Below, piece after piece: positions 7,252 to 14,856 of a stretch of 45,426 nucleotides of DNA (positions are counted from its first letter, which is position 1; each line of letters opens with the position of its first letter). Source of the DNA: Clostridia bacterium. GTDB lineage: Bacteria; Bacillota; Clostridia; Oscillospirales; CAG-272. The stretch covers positions 1-45,426 of the forward strand of contig JAFVZV010000138.1 of assembly GCA_017507985.1 (NCBI GenBank), read 5' to 3'. The translations under genes were made by a program, and so were the position numbers. The notes below the pieces were generated by a model, which did not search any database, had not been told where the DNA came from, and worked only from the letters and a program-made list of their open reading frames with translations.

Positions 7252-9930
7252 ATGAACACCGAATTGAATATGTCAGTACCGTCTGCCTTCGCCTTCGCCG
7301 CGCCTGAGCAGCTCAAGGTCGATCTTTTGTCTGCCGCCTACGGCATTTCCAAGACCGCTCCTGTCTTCAGTTGGATCATGCGTTCGGGTGAGATTGGCGA
7401 TATTCAGACGAGCTATCGCATTGTGATCGCACAGCGTCTGTCCGATATGCAAGAGGGTGACTACCTCTTGGACACCGGCTGGGTCGCCACCGACGAGAGC
7501 AGTCACGTTCAGATTGCCGGATTGGACACGATATTGCAGGACAACGAGCTTTATTACTGGGCTGTACAGCTGCGTAACAAAAGCGGCGCCGAAAGTGCCC
7601 TGTCTGCCCCCATGCCCTTTTCGACCGCTGTCGGCGATGCATGGGAAGACACACGCGGCATATGGAGCGACGATGCCGAGGGCGCAGGCAATTTCAGCTT
7701 TTTGCGCACCGAGTTCCGCGTTCCGTATTTTGAAGAGATTGAACGCGCTGTCCTCAGCGTAACGGCAACCTCTCCTGAGCCCTCTCGCCAGTACGTGTAT
7801 CACGTATGGGTCAACGGTCAAATCGTCGGCCTGGGTCCGACGCGTCTTGGCAAAACTCCCGGTGGAGAGGAGATCTTATATTACAATTCTTACGACGTTA
7901 CCTCTTTGCTCCGCCCGAACAACAACGCATTGGGTGCACTCAACTATACGCTTGCCGAAAAGCAATTCCTTTGCCAGTTGACCATCTTTTACACCGACGG
8001 CAGCAAGGAGATCGTTCTGAACAGTGCCCGCGATGCCGAGAGCTTTAAGGGACTGGACGGCAAGGAGATTTTCGGTGCCAATCAATCTATCGGAACCAAC
8101 TATTTCAAGGCTGAAGCCGAGAACATCAACGCCTCCTTGTATCCGTTCGGATTCGATTCCGCCGGTTTTGACGCATCTGCTTGGACGCCCGTGCGCGTGC
8201 TGGAAGATATGGAAACGGAAGGGGCACGCCATCTTGCGCCCTACCCCGGTGATCCGGTCACCCGTTTTCCTCAGGAGGTTGCTGAAGTCACGCATCTTGG
8301 TGACGGACACTATTTTATCGACCTGGGACAAGAGGTTATCGGTGGTCTTCGCCTGACGCTTACCGCAGATGATTCTCATACCATTCGCCTGTGCTTTGGC
8401 GAAGAACTAAATAGCGACGGCTCAGTTCGCTATCGTATGCGCACAAGCAACGTCTATGAGGAGTTCTGGACGCTGAAGCAAGGTGAGCAGACGTTGGAAA
8501 ATTACAGCATGAAGACCTTCCGCTACGTGGAAATCTTTGACTGTCACGCGGCGCTGACCGAGGACAACGTCAAGGCCATCGCCATTCGCCGTGCGTTTGA
8601 CGCTGACGAGTCCTCCTTCACTTGCTCCAACGCGGTGTTGTGCCATTTGTACGACATTTTTAAATACGCCATTTGCGCAACCAATCAGGATCTTTACGTC
8701 GACTCCCAATCGCGCGAACGTTGTGCCTATGAAGGCGATGCGCTGATCAATATGCTTTCCTCCTATACATATGAAAGCAGTATGGCATTGGCTCGTTTTT
8801 CCATTGATTACCTGTTGACCCACCGCACATGGCCTGCCGAATATGCCTTAATGCCCATTCACATGGTTCGATTGGACTATCTGTACTCGGGCAACCGCTC
8901 TCTTTTGGAGAGTACGTATCCTCAGCTACGCAATCTCTTGCTGGCCGAACGCGTCAATCTGGAAACAGGGCTGTATCCCAGCAAGGCCGCACCGCACAAC
9001 GGTTGGAATTCCATTTTGGTCGACTGGCCCGCAAACTCGCGCGACGGCTACGAGATGCACGCCGCTTACTATAACACCGTTTATAATTCCATGATGCACA
9101 TTTCTCTGCGCGATATGGCTGTCATGGCTAAGGTTCTCGGCAAGGACGATGATGCCACCGCTTTCCGCGCCAGCGCCGACGCGTTGCGCCACGATATGAT
9201 CGAAAAGCTGTATGACAGCACGCAGGGTGCCTTCCGCGACGGCTTGACCATCGACGGCGAGAGCGTCGATCACCACGCCCAGCACGCCACGGTCTTTGCT
9301 TTGTGCGCAGGCATTTACAGTGACGATGAGATGAAGGACACGCTGGGACGTCATCTGGTCGGTCAAGGCGATATCCGCACCAGCATTTACGGTGCGTTCT
9401 TCCTGATCGATGCCCTCTATCACGCAGGCTTTGGGGCTTACGCAACTGCTCTGTTGGCCGATGATGATCTGACCCCCGGTATTCACTCGTTTGCTTCTTC
9501 GCTGTATAACGGCAAGGTCACCATCGCCCCTGAGGCATGGAATGTAAACGAAAAAGGCAACATGACCTTCTCACATCCTTGGGGTTCAGCACCTGCTTCC
9601 ATGATCGTGCGTGGTATGTTCGGTATTCGCCCCACGCGTCCCGGCTTCCGCAACTTTGAGGTTCGTCCTCAAGTGGGAGATCTACCCTACGCGTCCATTC
9701 GGGTGCCGACGGTCAAAGGCGCCATCGTCGTATCGCTCGGTCAGAACCGCGAGGCATACGAGGTAGAGATCACAGTTCCAGCCAACACTACGGCAACGGT
9801 ATATCTCCCCTCTGTCCCCGGTGGAACAGACACCCTGTTTGTCAACAATCAGAAATCCAATTTCCCGCTCGAAGACGGGTGCTTCGTCATCGAGCTTGGT
9901 GCGGGAACACATCGGTTGCTGGCACAGTAA
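7252..9930 (+). CDS. Alpha-L-rhamnosidase-type glycoside hydrolase, family GH78
   Basis: 892 residues, the usual length. The N-terminal Ig-like domain of the family (~17-125, with TAPVFSWIM and YWAVQLRN) leads to the Bac_rhamnosid_N jelly roll (~155-300), a concanavalin-like domain with GLRLTL (~345-440), the (alpha/alpha)6 catalytic barrel (~450-795) and a C-terminal beta domain. In the barrel D484-SQSRERCAYEGD-496 matches the family acid motif DxxxRERxxYxGD; NGWNS and DWP (583-593) and SHPWGSAP (H775) are further signature segments. It should release terminal alpha-L-rhamnose from pectin, gums or glycosides. No signal peptide is visible, so it acts inside the cell on imported oligosaccharides. 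Single-gene unit with strong promoter and terminator. Confidence 0.9.
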   Translation: MNTELNMSVPSAFAFAAPEQLKVDLLSAAYGISKTAPVFSWIMRSGEIGDIQTSYRIVIAQRLSDMQEGDYLLDTGWVATDESSHVQIAGLDTILQDNELYYWAVQLRNKSGAESALSAPMPFSTAVGDAWEDTRGIWSDDAEGAGNFSFLRTEFRVPYFEEIERAVLSVTATSPEPSRQYVYHVWVNGQIVGLGPTRLGKTPGGEEILYYNSYDVTSLLRPNNNALGALNYTLAEKQFLCQLTIFYTDGSKEIVLNSARDAESFKGLDGKEIFGANQSIGTNYFKAEAENINASLYPFGFDSAGFDASAWTPVRVLEDMETEGARHLAPYPGDPVTRFPQEVAEVTHLGDGHYFIDLGQEVIGGLRLTLTADDSHTIRLCFGEELNSDGSVRYRMRTSNVYEEFWTLKQGEQTLENYSMKTFRYVEIFDCHAALTEDNVKAIAIRRAFDADESSFTCSNAVLCHLYDIFKYAICATNQDLYVDSQSRERCAYEGDALINMLSSYTYESSMALARFSIDYLLTHRTWPAEYALMPIHMVRLDYLYSGNRSLLESTYPQLRNLLLAERVNLETGLYPSKAAPHNGWNSILVDWPANSRDGYEMHAAYYNTVYNSMMHISLRDMAVMAKVLGKDDDATAFRASADALRHDMIEKLYDSTQGAFRDGLTIDGESVDHHAQHATVFALCAGIYSDDEMKDTLGRHLVGQGDIRTSIYGAFFLIDALYHAGFGAYATALLADDDLTPGIHSFASSLYNGKVTIAPEAWNVNEKGNMTFSHPWGSAPASMIVRGMFGIRPTRPGFRNFEVRPQVGDLPYASIRVPTVKGAIVVSLGQNREAYEVEITVPANTTATVYLPSVPGGTDTLFVNNQKSNFPLEDGCFVIELGAGTHRLLAQ

Positions 9931-9941
9931 AACGAACAAGC

Positions 9942-9984
9942 AATCCTCCATTTCGCATGATATATGCGGGATGGAGGATTTTTT
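9942..9984 (+). terminator. Rho-independent terminator of the GH78 gene
   Basis: AATCCTCCAT/ATGGAGGATT stem (9942-9951 with 9971-9980) with further inner pairing (CGCA/TGCG), followed by TTTT. Confidence 0.9.
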
Positions 9985-10000
9985 AGTTTAGCAGTATATG

Positions 10001-10615
10001 CAACGACTTCTTCTACGGACGCGCATACTGCTTCGCGCTGCGCTGTACCGGTTTTATGCCATTTCTTTGTTGTTCCACAAAGAAATGGCGAAAGAAAAGA
10101 AACCAAGGGGTCTAATACCCTTTGGAACCCCGGAGCGTGCAAAGGTCGCGGCGCTGTCGCTCTGCTCATCTTTGCACGAAAATATACAAATTCAGACTTT
10201 GCGTTTGCAAGTTCAAAAAAACTCGCAAACACGGAAGTGGCACGCATCGCACGACAGTAAAAAGTCTTGCCTCTATTTCCCGCAACCTGCATCATCCGAA
10301 TTTCAAGCAGAACGGAAAGCAAGAGCTTTTGCTTCATCCAACCCCTCTTGGGCGTGCGCTCATGCGCCCAAGAGGGAGGAATTTTGCTGAAGCAAAAGCC
10401 CCGGCGGCTCTCAAAAAGCCGTCGGGAGGCAGGGGGTTCCAAGGGGGAACGCCTTGGTTCCTTTCTTGGCTACTTCTTGGGGAATGCCAAGAAGTAGCAT
10501 AAAACACACAGCGCGACGCGTTGTGTCGCGCCCGTGGATAGAAAGCATAGTTACAAGCATCTTCTCCTTTTGACGCGCGCAGCAGTGTGAGCGTCCGGCT
10601 ACGCAATCAGCAAAA
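10001..10615. repeat. Structured intergenic repeat R2 (full-length)
   Basis: Left end ACGACTTCTTCTACGGACGC, then hairpin CCATTTCTTTGT/ACAAAGAAATGG (10059-10088). Next comes the B cassette (CCAAGGGG..., loop CTAAT), the C stem GTGCAAAG/CTTTGCAC, the D stem (GTTTGCAAGTT, ~10203-10232), a hairpin CCCTCTTGGGCG/CGCCCAAGAGGG nested inside AGCTTTTGCTTCA/TGAAGCAAAAGC, the CGGCGGCT/AGCCGTCG stem and a G cassette with loop GGGAACG. The right-hand hairpin is GCTACTTCTTGG/CCAAGAAGTAGC (~10470-10499), followed by a GCGCGACGCGTTGTGTCGCGC terminus. It fills the whole gap between two convergent terminators. Open frames inside it have no ribosome sites and are rejected. Confidence 0.85.
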
Positions 10616-10625
10616 ACCTTAGTCC

Positions 10626-10658
10626 CCAAAAAGAAAAGGGTGCTTTGTCAACACCCTT
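10626..10658 (-). terminator. Terminator of the efp/CD1247-like unit
   Basis: On the minus strand AAGGGTG/CACCCTT (10658-10652 with 10642-10636) is followed by TTCTTTTT. Confidence 0.85.
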
Positions 10659-10671
10659 CTTTCTTAAAAAA

Positions 10672-11163
10672 TCATTCTCCGTCCAGTGCCTTCATATCGT
10701 CTTCTTCTACGATACAAGCAAATTTTTCATTGCACGCAGGGCAGGTCAGTTCTTCAGGATCGACCGATTCGTCAAAGCAGATGGTCTCTCCGCACGAGGG
10801 ACATACGATCTCAAAGTAGTCGTCGCAGCCCGAGCAACCCTCACAGTCGCCGTCGCACCAGTCATCGTCATCCTCATCGTCGTCCTCATCGTCGTCCTCG
10901 TCCCAGTCGTCAATATCGACTTCTTCATCGAGGAACTCCTCAACGTCGTTCAGATCGTCGTCGATCTCCTCAATATACTCGCGAAGCTCAACAACCTCGT
11001 CAACGATCTCATCCATATCGGCATCCAGCACCTCAACAGCCTCGCACAGCTCGGCGGTCAGGTCGATCAGAGCGGCAATCAGCTTGCCCTCTTTGGTTTC
11101 CTTATCGTATTCCAGGCCTTCTGCCAGGCCTTTGAGATATGCAGCTTTTTCCTTCAATTCCAT
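10672..11163 (-). CDS. CD1247-like acidic zinc-ribbon protein
   Basis: 163 residues. The N-terminus (MELKEKAAYLKGLAEGLEYD, followed by TKEGKLIAALIDLTAEL) matches the conserved helical CD1247 N-terminal domain of Clostridia. Residues ~65-105 form an extremely acidic Asp/Glu run. The C-terminal half has many Cys: CDGDCEGCSGC, then CPSC and CPAC pairs of a zinc ribbon. AAAGGAG precedes the start. It lies downstream of efp on the same strand, an arrangement I recall from related genomes. Function unknown; a metal- or nucleic-acid-binding regulator is possible. Confidence 0.8.
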   Translation of the reverse strand: MELKEKAAYLKGLAEGLEYDKETKEGKLIAALIDLTAELCEAVEVLDADMDEIVDEVVELREYIEEIDDDLNDVEEFLDEEVDIDDWDEDDDEDDDEDDDDWCDGDCEGCSGCDDYFEIVCPSCGETICFDESVDPEELTCPACNEKFACIVEEDDMKALDGE

Positions 11164-11333
11164 GATTGTTTCTCCTTTCGTTTTTTGACAAAGAGGGAGA
11201 ATGGCGCACCGCGCGGCGGTATTCCTTCTCCCTTCTGTTTTTTTGATGTTGTTTTATCAACGACGTATCACGCCGCTGATGGGCGTTTGTTCAAGCGGCA
11301 AGCGAGACAAGGCGTCGCCGATTGGGCAAACGA

Positions 11334-11894
11334 TTATGCTCTGGACAGATACTCGCCTGTTCTGGTATCGATCTTGAGAACGTCGCCCTCGTTGATGAAC
11401 AGAGGAACCTTGATCTCAGCACCGGTCTCCAGCGTTGCGGGCTTGAGCGTGTTGGTTGCGGTGTTGCCTGCGAAACCGGGGTCGGTCTTAGCAACAGCCA
11501 GCTCAACGAATGTGGGGGGCTCAACGCCAAAGACGTTGCCCTTGTAAGAAATGATCTTAACCATCATCTCTTCCTTGACGAACTTGAAGTTGTCGTCAAC
11601 CTTGTCGTGCGCAATGAGAGTTTCCTCCCAAGTTTCGGTGTCCATGAAGTGATACAGGTCACCATCGTCGTAGGAATACTGCATCTCGCGACGCTCAATA
11701 TACGCGTTTTCAAACTTGTCCGTAGGCGAGAAGGTACGCTCAATGATACCACCCGTCATAACGTTCTTCAGTTTGGTACGAACGAACGCAGCACCCTTAC
11801 CGGGCTTAACGTGCTGAAACTCGACGACCTGCCATACGACACCGTCGCCCATATCGAACGTAACGCCATTCTTAAAATCACCAGCTACTACCAT
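11334..11894 (-). CDS. efp: Translation elongation factor P
   Basis: 186 residues, full length. The three beta-barrel domains are recognisable: an N-terminal KOW-like domain, an OB domain around residues 65-125, and a C-terminal domain with the family-type ending segment [17 protein letters not shown]. The loop that reaches the peptidyl-transferase centre reads [10 protein letters not shown], with the modifiable lysine at K33. EF-P rescues ribosomes stalled at polyproline. No modification gene (epmA, ymfI) is visible nearby. The gene has its own promoter and is followed after 170 bases by the CD1247-like gene; the gap holds a GGGAGAA/TTCTCCC stem that could reduce read-through. Confidence 0.95.
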   Translation of the reverse strand: MVVAGDFKNGVTFDMGDGVVWQVVEFQHVKPGKGAAFVRTKLKNVMTGGIIERTFSPTDKFENAYIERREMQYSYDDGDLYHFMDTETWEETLIAHDKVDDNFKFVKEEMMVKIISYKGNVFGVEPPTFVELAVAKTDPGFAGNTATNTLKPATLETGAEIKVPLFINEGDVLKIDTRTGEYLSRA

Positions 11895-11931
11895 TTGAAA
11901 CCTCCAATAGTTGAGTTAATTTCTTTCGAAA

Positions 11932-11959
11932 ATAGTATTTACAAAATAGTATTTACAAA
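11932..11959. repeat. Tandem 14-bp repeat at the efp transcription start
   Basis: ATAGTATTTACAAA is present twice head to tail (11932-11945 and 11946-11959). On the minus strand it begins just after the efp -10, covering the predicted start site. TAGTATTTACAAACTA within it is partly self-complementary, as an operator would be. Confidence 0.7.
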
Positions 11960-11961
11960 CT

Positions 11962-11990
11962 ATTATATAACACTTTTTCTTTTTTTTCAA
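11962..11990 (-). promoter_or_regulatory. Sigma-A promoter of efp
   Basis: Minus strand: TTGAAA (11990-11985), 17-bp A-rich spacer, TATAAT (11967-11962). Confidence 0.85.
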
Positions 11991-12092
11991 GTCCTCACGC
12001 GTATTTTCCTTAAAAATTTTGCATTTTTTTTGCGCTTTGCCAAAGAGGAACGCAAAAGCCGCTCGGAAATATGAAAAAATACCGCTGAACCG

Positions 12093-12121
12093 TTGACATT
12101 TTCGTAAAAATAGGGTAAAAT
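12093..12121 (+). promoter_or_regulatory. Sigma-A promoter of the yicC-fmt operon
   Basis: TTGACA (12093-12098), 17-bp spacer, TAAAAT (12116-12121). No clear promoter or terminator was seen between yicC and fmt, so this may drive about 6.6 kb. Confidence 0.85.
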
Positions 12122-12167
12122 AAATTAGGTATTGCTCCTAAAGGAGCAAGGAAAGGATGGACGCCGT

Positions 12168-13055
12168 ATGATCCGAAGCATGACTGCGTTTGCCCGCGCC
12201 ACCGGCACGGACGAGCAAAATACCATCATCGTTGAAATGCGCTCGGTGAACAACCGTTATTTGGACTGTTCCCCTCGCTTGCCCCGCGTGTTCTCGGGTC
12301 TGGAGGAGCGCATCCGCCCCTATCTGCAAAGCCGAGGCATCAGCCGTGGCAAGGTGGATATTACCGTGTCGCTGGAAAACAAGGATCAGACACCTCGCGG
12401 CATGACGGTCAATGACACCGCCGTGCGCGCCTATCTTGACGCGCTGCATTATCTGCGCGACGAGTACGGACTTGCCGACGACATCAGTGTCATGCGCGTC
12501 GCCTCCAATCCCGCGATCTTTGCGCAGGAACAGACCGAGGTCGACATTGACCAGGCGTGGGCAAGGCTTCTGCCCGTGCTGACCGAGGCGGTCGACGCCT
12601 TTATCGCCGCGCGCGAGCGCGAGGGCGCAAGACTGCGTGACGATCTGCTGTCCAAGCTGCAAAATCTTCGCAACCTCACCGAGGGTATTGAGGAGCGCAG
12701 CGCCGAGGACGTCAGCGGCTATCGCAAAAAGCTGGAGGAGAGGCTACGCACCATTCTCTCGGACAATCGCGTAACGGCCGATGAAAACCGCATTCTGACC
12801 GAGTGCGCACTGCACGCCGACAAGATCGCCGTGGACGAGGAGCTGGTTCGTCTTCGCTCTCACTTCGCTCTGTTTGAGGATCTGATGAACGCAAGCGATG
12901 CCGTTGGCCGCAAACTGGACTTCCTCATTCAGGAAATGAACCGCGAGATCAACACCATCGGCTCCAAGTGTGCCGACGCCGAGATCGCCCACCGCATCGT
13001 GGACGCCAAGAACGAGCTGGAAAAGATCCGCGAGCAGATTCAGAATCTGGAGTAA
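12168..13055 (+). CDS. yicC: YicC/YloC family endoribonuclease
   Basis: 295 residues. The start at 12168 gives the canonical MIRSMTAFARA opening (family: IRSMTGFG) with AAAGGA about 10 bases upstream; earlier in-frame ATGs lack it. SVNNRYLD and the C-terminal segment GRKLDFLIQEMNREINTIGS are family signatures. YicC-type proteins are toroidal endoribonucleases that take part in RNA turnover. In Firmicutes the gene typically leads the remA-gmk-rpoZ-priA-def-fmt cluster, as here. Confidence 0.93.
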   Translation: MIRSMTAFARATGTDEQNTIIVEMRSVNNRYLDCSPRLPRVFSGLEERIRPYLQSRGISRGKVDITVSLENKDQTPRGMTVNDTAVRAYLDALHYLRDEYGLADDISVMRVASNPAIFAQEQTEVDIDQAWARLLPVLTEAVDAFIAAREREGARLRDDLLSKLQNLRNLTEGIEERSAEDVSGYRKKLEERLRTILSDNRVTADENRILTECALHADKIAVDEELVRLRSHFALFEDLMNASDAVGRKLDFLIQEMNREINTIGSKCADAEIAHRIVDAKNELEKIREQIQNLE

Positions 13056-13079
13056 AAAAGAATATCGAAGGAGGCTATT

Positions 13080-13502
13080 ATGAAACGAATCAAGTTGTTG
13101 CTTTGTATCCTTGTTGTTACGCTCTTATGTTGCGGCTGTGGTTTCTTTAGTCCCCAAGAGTACATCTGCGAAACAGATGATGTAAAGTCGATTCAAATCG
13201 TTCGGCTCGACAAATACGTTGAAGGAGAATACAGATACGAATATACCGTCCTTTGCGAAATCAAAGATACATCTGTGTTTGTTGAACGCCTCAACAACTT
13301 GGAGTGCAAAGTGAACTGGGGCGACCCGAAACAAATGAATACCGAGTATGTTGTTATTAAGATCGATTATTTGAATGGAGATTATGATCTTCTTTATCCC
13401 AACGCGCAACTCTTTCATCGATCAGATAGCAACAACTATGGATATTTCTTCTTTGATGAAGAACAATTCAACGCCCTAATTTCCGATTACACCGCTGAAT
13501 AA
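13080..13502 (+). CDS. Putative small lipoprotein inserted in the operon
   Basis: 140 residues, unrecognised family. The N-terminus [20 protein letters not shown] is a lipoprotein-like signal: two basic residues, a hydrophobic core and a Cys cluster; the C before FFSPQE is the likely lipidated residue, though the box is not canonical. The mature part is rich in Tyr, Asp and Asn with no known motif. GGAGG precedes the start. The gene is clearly more AT-rich than yicC upstream and remA downstream and uses different codons (GAA, AAT, TTT), which suggests later acquisition. It is not a usual member of this operon. Confidence 0.7.
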   Translation: MKRIKLLLCILVVTLLCCGCGFFSPQEYICETDDVKSIQIVRLDKYVEGEYRYEYTVLCEIKDTSVFVERLNNLECKVNWGDPKQMNTEYVVIKIDYLNGDYDLLYPNAQLFHRSDSNNYGYFFFDEEQFNALISDYTAE

Positions 13503-13513
13503 CGAGGTACCCC

Positions 13514-13792
13514 ATGAAATTCATCAATATTGGTTTTGGTAATATGGTCGCCGTCGACCGTGTCGTCGCGCTGGCCAGCCCCGATAGCGCTCCCATCAAA
13601 AGATTGATCCAGAGCGCCAAGGACGACGGTCGCGCCATCGACGTGACCTGCGGCCGCCGCGCCCGCGCAGTCATCATCACCGACTCCGAGCACGTCATTC
13701 TGTCGGCCATCCAGACAGAGACCATCGCCAACCGTCTGGACGGCGAGAACAATGACAGCACGGACGACGAGCTGGACGAGGAGGAAGCGTAA
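13514..13792 (+). CDS. remA: RemA (DUF370) regulator
   Basis: 92 residues. Strong match to the RemA/DUF370 family: [40 protein letters not shown]. In Bacillus RemA is a DNA-binding activator of matrix and osmoprotectant genes; in many Clostridia it simply sits between yicC and gmk. The acidic C-terminal tail (DELDEEEA) is longer than in Bacillus. The gmk start lies two bases after its stop. Confidence 0.93.
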   Translation: MKFINIGFGNMVAVDRVVALASPDSAPIKRLIQSAKDDGRAIDVTCGRRARAVIITDSEHVILSAIQTETIANRLDGENNDSTDDELDEEEA

Positions 13793-13794
13793 TC

Positions 13795-14409
13795 ATGAAC
13801 AGAGGTCTTATGGTCGTCGTGTCCGGTCCTGCCGGCTCGGGCAAAGGAACCGTCAATGCCGAGTTGCTGAAAACGGGCGAGTTCGTTTATTCCGTGTCCG
13901 CCACCACCCGTGCGCCACGCCCCGGTGAGTTGGACGGTGTAAATTATCACTTTATTACCGAAGAGGAATTCCGTTCCCGTCTGGACGAGGGCGGTATGCT
14001 CGAATACACCCAATACTGCGGCAACTACTACGGCACCCCTCGCAAAGAAGCCGAGGAAGTGCTTGACAGCGGCAAGCATCTGATCCTTGAAATCGAGGTT
14101 GACGGTGCCATGCAGGTCAAGCGTCGCTATCCCGATGCCGTGCTTATCATGCTGTTGCCTCCCTCGTACGAGGTGCAGGAGCAACGTCTGCGCGGCCGTG
14201 CCACCGAGACGGAAGAAAAGATCCGCGCACGATTGGAGCAGACCAAATTTGAGGTCCGCCGCCTGCCCGATTACGACTACGTCGTGTACAACTACGACGG
14301 TGGAGCGATCGAGTGCGCCCGTGAGATCCAAACCATCGTACGCGCCGAGTGCCACGCAACCAAACGTACGCCGACGGCAGCATCCGATTATTTCCGTAAA
14401 GATAACTGA
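13795..14409 (+). CDS. gmk: Guanylate kinase
   Basis: 204 residues. P-loop GPAGSGKGT at residues ~11-19, the GMP-binding segment SVSATTRAPRPGE and GVNYHFITEEEF, and the lid with EERLR-like residues (QEQRLRGRATET). It phosphorylates GMP to GDP. The gene starts two bases after remA in the same operon, with GGAGGAAG inside the end of remA as ribosome site. Confidence 0.96.
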   Translation: MNRGLMVVVSGPAGSGKGTVNAELLKTGEFVYSVSATTRAPRPGELDGVNYHFITEEEFRSRLDEGGMLEYTQYCGNYYGTPRKEAEEVLDSGKHLILEIEVDGAMQVKRRYPDAVLIMLLPPSYEVQEQRLRGRATETEEKIRARLEQTKFEVRRLPDYDYVVYNYDGGAIECAREIQTIVRAECHATKRTPTAASDYFRKDN

Positions 14410-14454
14410 CCACATCACAACTTTTACATATAACTACGAGAGAGAGGATTTATC

Positions 14455-14775
14455 ATGCTTTACCCTACCATCAATCAACTGACCGGCGGTCAATATAACC
14501 GCTATGAGCTTGTTATCGCTACCGCAAAGTGTGCCCGTATGGTCACGGATGAATACGTACGTCAAAGAGAAGCCGCCGAAAAGGCTGTGGCAGGTACCAA
14601 GGACGGCGATAAAAATCTGAGCAATATGATCGATAAGGAATACAGAGACGAGAAGGCCGTCAAGGTCGCTATCACTCACATTCACGCGGGCGATTTCACC
14701 ATTCACCACGGTGAGCAAGACGCTGATGCTGAGGAGCAGCCTGCCGAAGAGCTGCCCGAAAACGAGCAGGAATAA
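14455..14775 (+). CDS. rpoZ: RNA polymerase subunit omega
   Basis: 106 residues. RYELVIATAKCARM is the conserved omega core and EKAVKVAI the second conserved segment. Between them is a charged insertion (~residues 36-60), and the C-terminus has a long acidic tail (EEQPAEELPENEQE). It follows gmk as in most Firmicutes and helps assemble RNA polymerase. AGAGAGGA precedes the start. Confidence 0.9.
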   Translation: MLYPTINQLTGGQYNRYELVIATAKCARMVTDEYVRQREAAEKAVAGTKDGDKNLSNMIDKEYRDEKAVKVAITHIHAGDFTIHHGEQDADAEEQPAEELPENEQE

Positions 14776-14856
14776 TATGCCGTATCTTTCGTTTCCGATA
14801 TTCGGAAAAGCAGGGAGCCGCGTGTCCTGTCCACGCGACCGAGGGGAGGTTGAGGT

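Noticed and set aside
9964..10606. Several overlapping frames of 70-200 codons in R2, and similar ones in R3 to R10 (for example 27568-27831, 24907-25226, 45078-45260)
   Set aside because: They run through hairpin-rich repeats on both strands, lack ribosome sites, and differ only as the repeat stems differ. They are spurious translations of the repeat.
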